This document shows positions 17,801 through 26,976 of a stretch of DNA of 64,000 nucleotides, piece after piece. The notes under the pieces are model-generated. The model was not told the DNA's origin. It saw only the letters and a list, made by a program, of their open reading frames with translations, and did not search any database. A program made the position numbers and the translations under genes. The first letter of the stretch is position 1. Every line of letters starts with the position of its first letter. Source of the DNA: Olsenella massiliensis. GTDB taxonomy: Bacteria; Actinomycetota; Coriobacteriia; Coriobacteriales; Atopobiaceae. The DNA lies in contig NZ_LN898211.1 of NCBI RefSeq assembly GCF_001457795.1, positions 372,001-436,000 of the forward strand, in the 5' to 3' direction.

Positions 17801-18428
17801 CGAGGAAGGCGGCAACGGACGACGCCGCCCGTGGAAGGGCGGTGCCACCGAGCGCTTTGACCTGCGGGACGAGGAGGCGCCGCAGGCGGGGGAGGCGTCA
17901 CCCGACGTCAATTCGCCCGACGCGGGGGAGCGCCCCTCGGAGGAGGACCTGCGCGAGTCGATTCTGGGCATGAGCGACGACGAGCTTCTCTCACACGACA
18001 TCTGGTTCGTCGCGCTTGGCGCCTCGACCCTGCGCCACGCCGGCATGCGGGAGTTCCTGGCGGACTACCGAAAGTCCATACGCGGCGCGTTCGTCATCAA
18101 CCTCGACTCCGTGGGTGCCGGCGACCTTACGCTTCTGACCAAGGAGGGTGTCAGCTCGGCGCACAGGGCGGACCGCCGCCTGGCAAAGCTTCTCGCCGCC
18201 GTCGCCAAGGACCTGCACATCCCGCTGGGCAGGATGCGCTTTGACTGGACCGACACGGACGCGACGCCCGCCATGGAAGCCTCCCTGCGCGCGGCGACCA
18301 TCATGGGCGTGTCGTCGCAGGGCGTGCCCGCGCTCTCGCGCACGGCGGACGACGTGGCAGAGAACGTGAACGACCGGCAGGTCGGTCAGGTCACGGAACT
18401 GGTGGCGGAGCTCATCCGTCGTTCGTAG
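14835..18428 (+). CDS. Membrane protein with a split M28-peptidase-like fold and long acidic insertion (contains an artefact)
   Basis: A 1197-codon frame. The N-terminal 240 residues contain hydrophobic segments (about 55-100 and 160-215), the M28-like zinc motif VVVAHYDTP and GANDNKSSVAALLGVLDL. The M28 fold resumes only near residue 1050 (DIWFVALGASTLRHAG, AFVINLDSVGAGDL, DWTDTDATPAMEA). The roughly 800 residues between are Asp/Glu/Pro/Ala-rich and probably disordered. The Glu-Glu pair that M28 enzymes carry in the third motif is not seen (ALGAST instead), so activity is doubtful. Codons for 16128-16217 derive from sequencing adapters and copied DNA, so the true protein is probably about 30 residues shorter or otherwise different there. 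Confidence 0.6.
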   Translation: MASTRDYTDYLNDRVDIAPANSQEELDAAQLIHAIMDEHGLDATIQEFDAPAQGDLAHDLTYLLLVVGMVMSGILGTPAGVIGRLLVLLCTGVLAARFGGYDLLGGLGPKARSQNVIGVHRAEGPLVVKGNRPIVVVAHYDTPNEGLLHKPQTAGFLPVIRRSSLWIVAGIALCAFVQLLGFIPDAARHLFWIVGMLAGVPLLAVAAAGVYERFAPCTAGANDNKSSVAALLGVLDLVRPADDAAKRWAASHPRTAPAKQDGTAPAPATHDGEDAAPAAPDGPYGRDADEDAAGGVAAVSARLGGLAASLRTGALDLVGRARGAVLHDEGAPDGRDVQDDASDAPTVVATTRTATPASSEWGSVELAQPTLRLDGEAPHADENDAESPQEGAPEDLIEQAHDVQAADDDLRPGREQAASAAAPAPATSSQARMRTANEKPLDATGRAGAVSYTHLEVYKSQAPETVATEEAFHGVVRRGAGFVESLQILPSDCEIVYERPPRPKIDLSRLPEVPAMPEFRVEDFYLPPTEGQQEGPEVDDETGTGYIPPFINPHRRSVTSSVTADVAASADDQATARYAPHVDDAYRADDGSCAGASYPPTTQDLLDRVPIPEYQVVGVDDAGHDGQAPARRGETLDDFNATEGVEATAEPSSDVPNDNDAPASASDGDVRSEDSYDDERPYDAYYDDDLDDYDVEPAGILDKIRFALADIGGRLSKRDKMSGNTETFMPLPDTSRTAEVARPAPAAATDEAHPTQTGGVEPAGRAAADSTLPQEQGDADSTAQAEPPTKESGATVTPDSSEEDASPSSLVKGNFDTGDDTRSLVEGDMAGLDLAEEEPQPEERPAPRPIDDPQWGTPDYAPASPVAQRAALFDLPDPSVMPKDPFAPDDLAPVDIQDAQSPSDDGAAQARGQRQPIGLVRPQHTEPAAAPASSKRPRSERFGSFGRLGRKRREEKEQPDSMSEWLGVDEDYDAKKNGRAIGSWDKFKDEEGGNGRRRPWKGGATERFDLRDEEAPQAGEASPDVNSPDAGERPSEEDLRESILGMSDDELLSHDIWFVALGASTLRHAGMREFLADYRKSIRGAFVINLDSVGAGDLTLLTKEGVSSAHRADRRLAKLLAAVAKDLHIPLGRMRFDWTDTDATPAMEASLRAATIMGVSSQGVPALSRTADDVAENVNDRQVGQVTELVAELIRRS
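16128..16217. other. Assembly artefact: Nextera mosaic ends plus a copied fragment
   Basis: Bases 16128-16167 repeat 20293-20332 exactly (40 bp). They lead into CTGTCTCTTATACACATCT (16180-16198), which is exactly the 19-bp Tn5 mosaic end used in Nextera libraries. An inverted second mosaic end with two mismatches follows directly at 16199-16217. The 90 bp keep the frame open and encode SYTHLEVYKSQ, a peptide of the kind known from adapter contamination. This is not a natural transposon. Confidence 0.95.
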
Positions 18429-18446
18429 CCAGCACAACAAGCTGTC

Positions 18447-18482
18447 GGGCCGGGGTCGCCTCAAGGCGGCCCCGGCCCTTTT
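18447..18482 (+). terminator. Intrinsic terminator after the M28-like gene
   Basis: A 14-bp GC-rich stem with one mismatch (18447-18460 with 18465-18478), loop TCAA, is followed by four T residues. Confidence 0.85.
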
Positions 18483-18630
18483 GCGTAGGGTCCGTTCTGC
18501 GGCAAGGCAAAGATTGGCGCCGCGGTTTTTGTCCGTCGGTCCTGTTAGCTGTAGTGGCTCCCTCTTGCACCACATATAATCAAATCAATGGTACTTGAGT
18601 GCTTGACGGCAGAGGAGAGGAGGCTGCGAG

Positions 18631-19779
18631 ATGGCGATGTTGAATCCCGAGGTGCTTGAATGGGCCGTTCGCCGCAGCGGCCTTTCCGGCGAGCAGGTCG
18701 TCAAGGCTTTCCCCAAGTACCGTGCGTGGCTCGACGGCTCCTGGAAGCCGACCGTCAAACAGCTGCGCGACTTCGCGAGCAAGACCCATGTGAGCGTAAG
18801 TGAGCTCTTTGGCAGCGAGTTGCCCGATTATGCGCTACAGATCGCAGACTTCCGCACAGTGAATGACACGCCGTCCCAAGACCCGAGCCCCGAGCTCTTC
18901 GACACAATCGACGCCATGATGGGCAGACAGGACTGGCTGCGGGACTATTTCCTGCATGAGGGATACGATCCCGTCGGATTTGTGGGCTCTTACCGATGGG
19001 CCGACCGCAGCGATGAGACGGGGGAGAGGATCGTCAGCGACCTGCGCGGGCTTCTGAAGCTCAATGAGGGCTGGGCCGCCTCCTGCAAGACGGTTGCGGA
19101 GGCGCTCAGGATGCTTAAAGACCGCGTGGAGACGGCGAACATCTCTGTGGTCATCAATGGTGTGGTGAACGACAACACGCATCGCGCACTGGATGTGGAC
19201 GAGTTCAGAGGCTTTGTGTTGGCGGACGACATGGCCCCGATTATTTTTATCAATGGGCGCGACGCCAAGAGCGCGCAGGTCTTCACGCTCGTGCACGAGC
19301 TATGCCACCTGGCCTTTGCCCAGACGGGCGTGAGTAACGCGCCCGACGACGAGGATAGCGACGTCACCTTGGAGCGGTTCTGCAACGCCGTTGCCGCCGA
19401 CTTCCTTGTGCCGACGAGCATCCTGGCGAGCAGGTTCGATGGCGGTGCCACGGACGCCTATCCTGCGCTTAAGGCCATCGCCCATACGTGCAAGGTCAAC
19501 TTTGTCGTTGTCGCGCGGAAAGCCAAGGACATGGGGCTCATCGACGAGGACACCTTCTTCGCTGCCTGGCGGAGCTACAAGGATGACGTGCCCGAGGCCG
19601 CCAAGCCTGACAAGGTCGGAGGCAACTACTTCCTCAGCAAGCAGTACAAGCTCGGATCTGTGTTCTCCGAGGCCGTGCTCAACGCCGTGAACTCCGACTA
19701 TCTGAGCTATCGTGACGCCTACGACCTGACCGGCCTGAGCGCACCAAGCTTCAAGACCTACTTCGAAAAGGTGGCGTGA
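18631..19779 (+). CDS. XRE-type helix-turn-helix protein with ImmA/IrrE (COG2856) metallopeptidase domain
   Basis: A 382-residue protein. Residues 1-60 form an XRE-like DNA-binding region (EWAVRRSGLSGEQVVKAF, then TVKQLRDFASKTHVSVSELF). The central domain has the zinc-protease motif VHELCHLAF (HExxH) near residue 225 and a downstream CNAVAADFLVP helix typical of ImmA/IrrE. GAGGAGG lies upstream of the ATG at 18631. It overlaps the next gene by four bases (GTGA). COG2856 proteins next to a DUF4411 gene are a recurrent, probably toxin-antitoxin-like, pair. A possible -10 TATAAT lies at 18575-18580. Confidence 0.85.
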   Translation: MAMLNPEVLEWAVRRSGLSGEQVVKAFPKYRAWLDGSWKPTVKQLRDFASKTHVSVSELFGSELPDYALQIADFRTVNDTPSQDPSPELFDTIDAMMGRQDWLRDYFLHEGYDPVGFVGSYRWADRSDETGERIVSDLRGLLKLNEGWAASCKTVAEALRMLKDRVETANISVVINGVVNDNTHRALDVDEFRGFVLADDMAPIIFINGRDAKSAQVFTLVHELCHLAFAQTGVSNAPDDEDSDVTLERFCNAVAADFLVPTSILASRFDGGATDAYPALKAIAHTCKVNFVVVARKAKDMGLIDEDTFFAAWRSYKDDVPEAAKPDKVGGNYFLSKQYKLGSVFSEAVLNAVNSDYLSYRDAYDLTGLSAPSFKTYFEKVA

Positions 19780-20264
19780 CGTTGGAACGCTACCTCCTCG
19801 ACGCGAACATCTTCATAACGAGCGAGCATCACATCCCGCAGGACATCTTCGAGAGCTTTTGGCTTGAGTTGGGCAACACGCTTGAGTCGGGCGTTGCAGT
19901 GCTGCATCAGACGGTGGTAGACGAGCTGAAACGCAAAAAAGACCCTCTTGTCGATTGGATTGGGAGTCTGGACGGCGTTGAGGCGATGCCTGCGTCCGAC
20001 AAGACGTTGGAGAAATACCTCGAGGTGTGCGCCTGGGCCGACGGGCAGAGCTATGAGCCGCGGGCACTTCGCGAGTTCAAGGATGAGACCCGCGCCGATG
20101 CATGGCTGTGCGCCGAGGCACTGGCGAGCAACTTGACACTAGTGACCTATGAGACTCCGTCGAACAGCCTGAAGAGGGTGAAGATCCCTAACGTCTGTGA
20201 GGGTCTTGGCGCTCGTCACGTCGACGGCTTTGACTTCATGCGGGCGCAGGGCTTTCGGTTCTAG
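19776..20264 (+). CDS. DUF4411 family PIN-like protein, partner of the ImmA/IrrE gene
   Basis: A 162-residue protein starting at GTG 19776, which overlaps the upstream stop. The N-terminus ERYLLDANIFITSEHHIP matches the DUF4411 pattern (LLDANxFI), with a PIN-type first aspartate. Later acidic positions fall in VVDELKRKKDP and DETRADAWLCAEA, and LTLVTYET fits the fourth PIN strand. PIN-like nucleases are common toxins, and the coupled upstream gene would be the regulator or antitoxin. The function is inferred from family and coupling. Confidence 0.8.
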   Translation: MTLERYLLDANIFITSEHHIPQDIFESFWLELGNTLESGVAVLHQTVVDELKRKKDPLVDWIGSLDGVEAMPASDKTLEKYLEVCAWADGQSYEPRALREFKDETRADAWLCAEALASNLTLVTYETPSNSLKRVKIPNVCEGLGARHVDGFDFMRAQGFRF

Positions 20265-20435
20265 GCGAAATGCCGTTACCGTTATGTGTATGCGCATGCG
20301 TACCGCAAACGAAAAGCCGCTGGATGCGACCGTGACGGCGGGGGAGGCCGTCTCTGGGCTTTGCGTGTACGCCTGCCAATTAGGCAAATCAAAGACGGGC
20401 TTTCCGACCGCCGTTGTGCTAAGATTTCGCGTTGC

Positions 20436-20510
20436 GCGGGCGTCGCCAAGTGGTACGGCACGAGCTTCCCAAGCTCGCATTCGCGGGTTCGAGTCCCGTC
20501 GCCCGCTCCA
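20436..20510 (+). tRNA. tRNA-Gly (anticodon CCC)
   Basis: A 75-nt cloverleaf: acceptor GCGGGCG/CGCCCGC, anticodon arm CGAGC-TTCCCAA-GCTCG giving anticodon CCC, TψC loop GTTCGAG, and an encoded CCA end. It reads GGG codons. It is followed by a strong terminator. Confidence 0.96.
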
Positions 20511-20520
20511 GAACCGTGAT

Positions 20521-20546
20521 GGGCGGACCTTCGGGTCCGCCCTTTT
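20521..20546 (+). terminator. Intrinsic terminator after tRNA-Gly
   Basis: A 9-bp stem GGGCGGACC/GGTCCGCCC with a UUCG tetraloop is followed by TTTT. Confidence 0.93.
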
Positions 20547-20606
20547 CATATGAGTGCGTCATATGGACAGGCCAAAGACGCGTGCCTGTGAGAACGGAGG
20601 TCGCCC

Positions 20607-21887
20607 ATGAGCGAGCTGGAAGCCATCCCCGGACCGTCAGGCGAGGCCCTTGCGACGCAAAAGCGACGCTATGCGCGTTTGCTCGTGCGTACGGGCGTGG
20701 CCATCAAGAAGGGACAGGAGCTGGTGCTCCAGGCGCCGGTGGAGCGGGCGGACTTTGCCCGCATGGTGGTGGGCGAGGCGTATGCCGCCGGCGCCGCCCG
20801 CGTGACCGTCCTGTGGCGTGACGACCAGGTTGACCTCCTTGACTACCAGCACGTCGCTCTCGAGCGCTTCATGCACACCGCCGGATGGAAGCGCGAGCAG
20901 CTCGACTCGCTGGCGGAGGCCGGGGCGGCCTTCCTGTTTCTGACGGGTTCCGACCCCTCGCTGCTCGCAGACGTCGATCCGGCGAAGCCTGCCGCCGCGA
21001 TAAAGGCGCGCAACACCGAATGCCGCGCCTATCGTGAGGGCATGGACTTTGGCCGCAACGCCTGGTGCATCGCCGGCGTGCCGGTCGAGGCCTGGGCGCG
21101 AAGGGTGTTTGGCCAGCTCGCGCCGCACGAGGCCGTCGACAGGCTCTGGCGGACCATCCTTGTGGTGGCGCGCAGCGACGGAGACGACCCAGAGAGCGCC
21201 TGGGCGAGCCATGACGCCACGCTCAACGACCGCAAGCGGCTGCTTAGCGAGGCGGCGTTCACGTCCCTGCGCTATCTTTCGTCAAACGGCACCGACCTGA
21301 CCGTTGGCCTCAATCCCGACCACGTCTGGGAGGGCGGGTCGATGTCAACCCAGGCCGGGCGCACGTTCTTTCCCAACATGCCGACCGAGGAGGTGTTTAC
21401 CACTCCCGATCGCCTGCGCGCGGAGGGCGTGGTCCACTCGGCTTTGCCCCTCGTCCATGCCGGTCAGGTGGTCGACGACTTCTGGCTGCGCTTCTCTGAG
21501 GGACGCGTCGTCGAGTTTGACGCCGCGCGAGGCAAGGACGTCCTTGAGCAGGTCCTTGCGACGGACGAGGGCGCCCGTCGTCTGGGGGAATGCGCGCTCA
21601 TCTCAAAGGACACGCCCATCAGGCAAAGCGGCCTATTGTTCTACAACACGCTGTACGACGAGAACGCGAGCTGCCACCTTGCGCTTGGCATGGGATTTCC
21701 CGAATGCCTTCGCGGCGGCTCGTCCCTGGGCACGGACGACCTCCTCAGGCGCGGCGTCAACCAGTCCGCCACTCACGTTGACTTCATGATGGGCGCCGAC
21801 GACCTCGCCGTCTGGGGCGTCGACGCCACGGGAGCCCAGACGCCCCTGTTTGAGCGGGGCAGGTGGGCGACGTCCTGGGCAGGCTAG
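20607..21887 (+). CDS. M29 family aminopeptidase (AmpS/AmpT type)
   Basis: A 426-residue metallo-aminopeptidase that removes N-terminal residues from peptides in the cytoplasm. Family landmarks are present: GVAIKKGQELVLQAPVE near the N-terminus, LSSNGTDLTVGL, the zinc-ligand segment FFPNMPTEEVFTTP, EGRVVEFDA and NQSATHVDFMMG at the C-terminus. The ATG at 20607 has GGAGG upstream. It stands alone between two tRNA genes. The length is usual for the family. Confidence 0.93.
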   Translation: MSELEAIPGPSGEALATQKRRYARLLVRTGVAIKKGQELVLQAPVERADFARMVVGEAYAAGAARVTVLWRDDQVDLLDYQHVALERFMHTAGWKREQLDSLAEAGAAFLFLTGSDPSLLADVDPAKPAAAIKARNTECRAYREGMDFGRNAWCIAGVPVEAWARRVFGQLAPHEAVDRLWRTILVVARSDGDDPESAWASHDATLNDRKRLLSEAAFTSLRYLSSNGTDLTVGLNPDHVWEGGSMSTQAGRTFFPNMPTEEVFTTPDRLRAEGVVHSALPLVHAGQVVDDFWLRFSEGRVVEFDAARGKDVLEQVLATDEGARRLGECALISKDTPIRQSGLLFYNTLYDENASCHLALGMGFPECLRGGSSLGTDDLLRRGVNQSATHVDFMMGADDLAVWGVDATGAQTPLFERGRWATSWAG

Positions 21888-21922
21888 GCGTCGGGGCGCG
21901 CAAGCGTGCTACACTATGCCGG

Positions 21923-21998
21923 GGGCCGTTAGCTCAGTTGGTAGAGCAGAGGACTTTTAATCCTAAGGTCGAGGGTTCGAGACCCTCACGGCCCACCA
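21923..21998 (+). tRNA. tRNA-Lys (anticodon TTT)
   Basis: A 76-nt cloverleaf: acceptor GGGCCGT/ACGGCCC, D arm GCTCAGTTGGTAGAGC, anticodon loop CTTTTAA giving TTT, TψC loop TTCGAGA, and an encoded CCA. A TACACT hexamer 14-20 bases upstream may be its -10. Confidence 0.97.
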
Positions 21999-22009
21999 TT
22001 CCATACCGC

Positions 22010-22031
22010 TCGCCGCCTTTTTCGGCGGCGA
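22010..22031 (+). terminator. Hairpin after tRNA-Lys
   Basis: A perfect 8-bp stem TCGCCGCC/GGCGGCGA with loop TTTTTC. No T-run follows, so termination is only likely. Confidence 0.45.
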
Positions 22032-22381
22032 CCTGCCCGCCGGCGGCTCATGCATCAAACCCACGCAATTCCGAAAGCCGGGCAGCTGCCCGGCGCGGCC
22101 GCCCGCTCGCCAACAGGGACACCTTCGCCAAGGTGAAAGAATGTGCGTGCGCCTCCGCCCTCATGGGCCGCCCGGGGCGCGACAGTAGTGCTATGTGTAT
22201 AGATTAACGAATAATAGTATTAAATTTAGCTTGTATGGCATAAAAAACGACACATCTATTGTTTCAATATGACTACCGTATGACATTTTTGGCCTTTCGC
22301 GGGCGCAGATTGGCTACAGTACTCTAGCAACAGGCGCCTCATGCCTAGGGTGCAACGCGAGCAAGACGAGAGGAGAGTCCC

Positions 22382-22468
22382 ATGGCACGGTTCCAGAATG
22401 CCCTGCTCGCACAGGGCTCCCTCCGACGCCAGGACCGACGAATCTCGCTGCGACGCCCCCGCGTGTAG
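22382..22468 (+). CDS. Putative Arg-rich leader peptide of argG
   Basis: A 28-codon frame too short for routine gene finding. The ATG at 22382 has AGGAGAG (22371-22377) at good spacing and ends in TAG. Eight of 28 residues are Arg (positions 3, 15, 16, 19, 20, 24, 25, 27), seven of them in the second half. Four are CGA codons, which appear uncommon in neighbouring genes. Three hairpins (22480-22493, 22519-22542, 22553-22567) follow before argG. In known attenuators, a ribosome stalling on scarce cognate tRNA changes downstream folding. That role is inferred from codon content and position upstream of an arginine-biosynthesis gene. Confidence 0.6.
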   Translation: MARFQNALLAQGSLRRQDRRISLRRPRV

Positions 22469-22479
22469 CTTCGGTCCCC

Positions 22480-22567
22480 TGAGGAACGCCTCACCTCACT
22501 TCACATACGGACTGAACCAGCGCCCGGCATCGCCCGGGCGCTCGTGCGCACCGGCGCTCGCAGCGCC
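22480..22567 (+). promoter_or_regulatory. Hairpin series between leader peptide and argG
   Basis: Three stem-loops are visible: TGAGG-AACG-CCTCA (22480-22493), a strong 9-bp AGCGCCCGG/CCGGGCGCT (22519-22542), and GGCGCT-CGC-AGCGCC (22553-22567). None has a following T-run, so if they act it may be by Rho-dependent termination or translational sequestration. Alternative pairings were not computed. Confidence 0.45.
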
Positions 22568-22626
22568 AAGCCGAGTGGCTGACATCTCCCGACAGACATC
22601 CCTCTCACGAAACGACGGTGATACGC

Positions 22627-23913
<1,287 letters not shown>

Positions 23914-23949
23914 GCCCTCGTGACGTCGTCTCATATGAAGGGAGTGCGC

Positions 23950-25377
23950 ATGGCGCTCTGGTCCGGACGCTTTGAGCAGGGCGTGAGCGAGGGCGCTCAG
24001 CGCTTTGGAGCCTCGCTGCCCGTTGACCGGGCGATGTACGCGCAGGACATCGCCGGGTCCATCGCTCATGCGCGGATGCTGGGCCGGCAGGGGATTCTTG
24101 ATGCCGCGGACGTCGAGCGCATCGAGAAGGGCCTGCTCAACATCAAGCGCCAGATGGACGAAGGCACGTTCGTGTGGGACCTCAACGACGAGGACATCCA
24201 CATGGCGGTGGAGTCACAGCTCATCAGGGACGTCGGCGCGGCGGGCGCCCGCCTGCACACCGGGCGTTCGCGCAACGACCAGGTGGCCACGGACACGAGG
24301 CTGTATGCCAAGGAGCTGCTGCTGTCGCTCGTTGACGGCAACGATGCGCTGCGAAAGGTCATCCTCACGTCCGCACGCACGAACTTTGGCGTCATCATGC
24401 CGGGCTACACCCACCTGCAGCACGCGCAGCCCGTGCTCTTCTCCCACCACCTGCTGGCGTACTTCTGGATGCTCACGCGCGATCACGTGAGGCTCGTGGC
24501 GGCCTGGCGATCCGCCGACGCAAACCCGCTGGGCTCGGCGGCCCTTGCGGGCACGACCTACCCTTTGGACCGCGCCTACACGACGGAACTTCTGGGCTTC
24601 AGCCATCCCATCCCCAACTCCATGGACGCCGTGAGCGACCGCGACTACCTGCTTGACCTGCTGTATGCCTGCAGCGTGTCCATGATGCACCTCTCGCGTC
24701 TCTGCGAGGAGATCATCACCTGGTCAACGACGGAGTTTGGCTTCATCACGCTGTCGGACGCCTACTCAACGGGCTCGTCCATCATGCCCCAGAAGAAGAA
24801 CCCCGACTTTGCCGAGCTCACGCGGGGCAAGACGGGCAGGGTCTACGGGGACCTCATGGGTCTTCTGACCACCCTCAAGTCGTTGCCGCTGGCCTACGAC
24901 AAGGACCTTCAGGAGTGCAAGGAGGGGGCCATCGACGCCGCCGGCACCCTGCAAGATGCCATGGCCTGCGTGGGAGGCATGGTCGCAACCTGGCAGGTGA
25001 ACGCCGACGCCATGCGCGCGCAGGCGTCGCGGGGCTTCACGGCGGCCACCGACGTCGCGGATTATCTCGCCCGGCGGGGCCTGCCGTTTCGTGACGCCCA
25101 CGAGGTCGTGGGCGAGCTGGTGCTGTACTGCGAGAGGCGCCGCAAGGGCCTCGAGGACCTCACCCTCAAGGAGCTCCGGTCGTTCTCGCCGCTCTTTGAC
25201 GACGACGTTCTCGAGGGACTCGACCCCGAGGGCATCGCCCGGGCGCGCACGACGTACGGCGGCACGGGGCACGAGGCGGTCAAGACCCAGCTGCGCGAGG
25301 CGGCCCGTCAGCTCGGGCGCGACCGGCGACAGGCGTCCTCGCTCAGGGGCCGCATGCCAAACGTGACGGGGGACTAG
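23950..25377 (+). CDS. argH: Argininosuccinate lyase
   Basis: A 475-residue member of the fumarase/aspartase superfamily that splits argininosuccinate into arginine and fumarate. It has LWSGRFEQGVSEGAQRFGAS at the N-terminus, TGRSRNDQVATDTRLY, THLQHAQPV and the signature GSSIMPQKKNPD with the mobile catalytic loop. The ATG at 23950 has AAGGGAG upstream and gives the conserved start; two earlier in-frame starts add ten or five unconserved residues. It is coupled to argG. Other arg biosynthesis genes are not in the window. Confidence 0.96.
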   Translation: MALWSGRFEQGVSEGAQRFGASLPVDRAMYAQDIAGSIAHARMLGRQGILDAADVERIEKGLLNIKRQMDEGTFVWDLNDEDIHMAVESQLIRDVGAAGARLHTGRSRNDQVATDTRLYAKELLLSLVDGNDALRKVILTSARTNFGVIMPGYTHLQHAQPVLFSHHLLAYFWMLTRDHVRLVAAWRSADANPLGSAALAGTTYPLDRAYTTELLGFSHPIPNSMDAVSDRDYLLDLLYACSVSMMHLSRLCEEIITWSTTEFGFITLSDAYSTGSSIMPQKKNPDFAELTRGKTGRVYGDLMGLLTTLKSLPLAYDKDLQECKEGAIDAAGTLQDAMACVGGMVATWQVNADAMRAQASRGFTAATDVADYLARRGLPFRDAHEVVGELVLYCERRRKGLEDLTLKELRSFSPLFDDDVLEGLDPEGIARARTTYGGTGHEAVKTQLREAARQLGRDRRQASSLRGRMPNVTGD

Positions 25378-25425
25378 GGCGTCTTGCCTCGTCTTTGTGA
25401 CGAGGGACCAGGGCGTCTTGCCTCG
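25371..25425. repeat. Short tandem repeat after argH
   Basis: Two 21-bp copies (25371-25391 and 25405-25425) differ at one base, with a 34-bp period. The first copy includes the argH stop codon. Probably a local duplication; the rest of the 189-bp gap to purB shows only GC-rich inverted segments. Confidence 0.7.
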
Positions 25426-25566
25426 CCCCGCGGTGGGACGGGGACGCCCGGCGCGTCGTGGCGCCCCCCGTCATGAGGCCTCCGTCTGCCGCAGCGCACT
25501 GCGCGCGGTAGAATGGAGGGGCATGCGAACTTCCGCCCCTGTGGGCGCCCCGCCGAAAGGATCCCC

Positions 25567-26913
25567 ATGATCGACCGATACACCCGCCCCGAGATGGGGC
25601 GCATCTTCTCGCTTGAGAACAAGTATGCCATCTGGCAGGAGATAGAGGTCCTTGCCTGCGAGGCTCACGCCGAGCTGGGACAGAGCGGCATCACGCGCGA
25701 CGAGGCGCGCTGGATTCGCGACCACGCCGACTTCTGCCGCGAGGAGGTTGACGCGATCGAGGCCGTGACCAACCATGACGTCATCGCCTTCCTCACCAAC
25801 ATGGGCAGTTACGTCGACAAGGGCGTGGCGCCTGGCGCACCCAAGCCCAGCCGGTGGGTGCACTACGGGATGACGAGCTCGGATTTGGGCGACACGGCCC
25901 TGTGCTATCAGCTGACCCAGGCCTGCGACCTCATCATCGAGGACGTGCGCGCGCTCGGCGAGATCTGCAGGCGCCGCGCCTTCGAGGAGCGTGACACCCT
26001 CTGCGTGGGGCGCACGCACGGCATCCATGCGGAGCCCATGACCTTTGGGATGAAGTTTGGGTCGTGGGCCTGGGAGCTCAGGCGCGACCTTGACCGTCTT
26101 ATCGACGCCCGCGCCTCCGTGAGCTTCGGCGCCATCTCCGGCGCCGTGGGCACCTACTCGAGCATCGACCCGCGCGTCGAGGCGTACGTCTGCGAGCACC
26201 TGGGGATCACAGCCGACCCGCTTTCGACCCAGGTCATCAGTCGCGACCACCATGCCTATCTGGCAGGCGTGCTCGCCACGACGGCGGCCACCTGCGAGCG
26301 CATCGCCACCGAGGTGCGCAACCTCCAGAAGACGGACACCCTCGAGGCCGAGGAGCCCTTCAGGAAGGGACAGAAGGGCTCAAGCGCCATGCCCCACAAG
26401 CGCAACCCTATCACCATGGAGAAGGTCTGCGGCCTCGCGCGGGTCGTCAAGGCAAACGCGCAGGTCGCCTTTGACAACGTGGCACTCTGGCACGAGCGCG
26501 ACATCAGCCACAGCTCCGCCGAGCGCGTGGCCCAGGCCGACAGCTTCATCGCCCTTGACCACATGTTCCAGTGCCTCATCCGCGTCATCGACGGCCTGCA
26601 GCTCTATCGCGAGCAGATGCTGGCCAACCTCGACAGGACGCGGGGGCTCATCTACTCGTCCAAGGTGCTTCTGGCCCTGGTGGACACCGGCATGACCCGC
26701 GAGGAGGCCTACCAGGTGGTCCAGCGCAACGCCATGGCGACCTGGCATGAGGTGCAGGCCTGCGTGCCGGGGACGAGCTTTCTTGAGAGGCTCGAGGCCG
26801 ACCCGGACTGTGCGCTCTCGTCCGAGCAGCTCAAGGGCATCTTTGACCCGCGCAGCTTCCTGACTCGGACGGACGTCGTCTTTGAACGCCTGGAGCGGCT
26901 GAGCTTTGCGTAG
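25567..26913 (+). CDS. purB: Adenylosuccinate lyase
   Basis: A 448-residue fumarase-superfamily enzyme that acts twice in purine synthesis: SAICAR to AICAR and adenylosuccinate to AMP. It starts MIDRYTRPEMGRIFSLENK at the ATG of 25567 with an AAAGGA site; the frame is open to 25513 without support. It shows HYGMTSSDLGDTA, GRTHGIHAEPMTFGMKF and the signature GSSAMPHKRNPI. purC lies about 4 kb downstream in the same direction with unrelated genes between. Confidence 0.96.
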   Translation: MIDRYTRPEMGRIFSLENKYAIWQEIEVLACEAHAELGQSGITRDEARWIRDHADFCREEVDAIEAVTNHDVIAFLTNMGSYVDKGVAPGAPKPSRWVHYGMTSSDLGDTALCYQLTQACDLIIEDVRALGEICRRRAFEERDTLCVGRTHGIHAEPMTFGMKFGSWAWELRRDLDRLIDARASVSFGAISGAVGTYSSIDPRVEAYVCEHLGITADPLSTQVISRDHHAYLAGVLATTAATCERIATEVRNLQKTDTLEAEEPFRKGQKGSSAMPHKRNPITMEKVCGLARVVKANAQVAFDNVALWHERDISHSSAERVAQADSFIALDHMFQCLIRVIDGLQLYREQMLANLDRTRGLIYSSKVLLALVDTGMTREEAYQVVQRNAMATWHEVQACVPGTSFLERLEADPDCALSSEQLKGIFDPRSFLTRTDVVFERLERLSFA

Positions 26914-26976
26914 GCGTCCCGCCCGACCCGTCCGCGTCGTCCCGGCGCGTCAGGGTCGTGCCAGCCAGGAGGTACC

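Larger units (their letters stand above)
21999..22626 (+). promoter_or_regulatory. Long leader and promoter region of argG
   Basis: This 628-bp stretch has no long coding frame. It starts with a hairpin after tRNA-Lys. An AT-rich block (about 22195-22270), unlike its surroundings, is probably the promoter area; no ArgR box was identified with confidence. A short Arg-rich reading frame with its own ribosome site (22382-22468) and three consecutive hairpins follow before argG. The layout resembles amino-acid attenuation leaders. Confidence 0.55.

Noticed and set aside
22195-22270. ArgR operator in the AT-rich block upstream of argG
   Set aside because: Half-sites resembling GAAT/ATTC have wrong spacing and mismatches; not enough to call.
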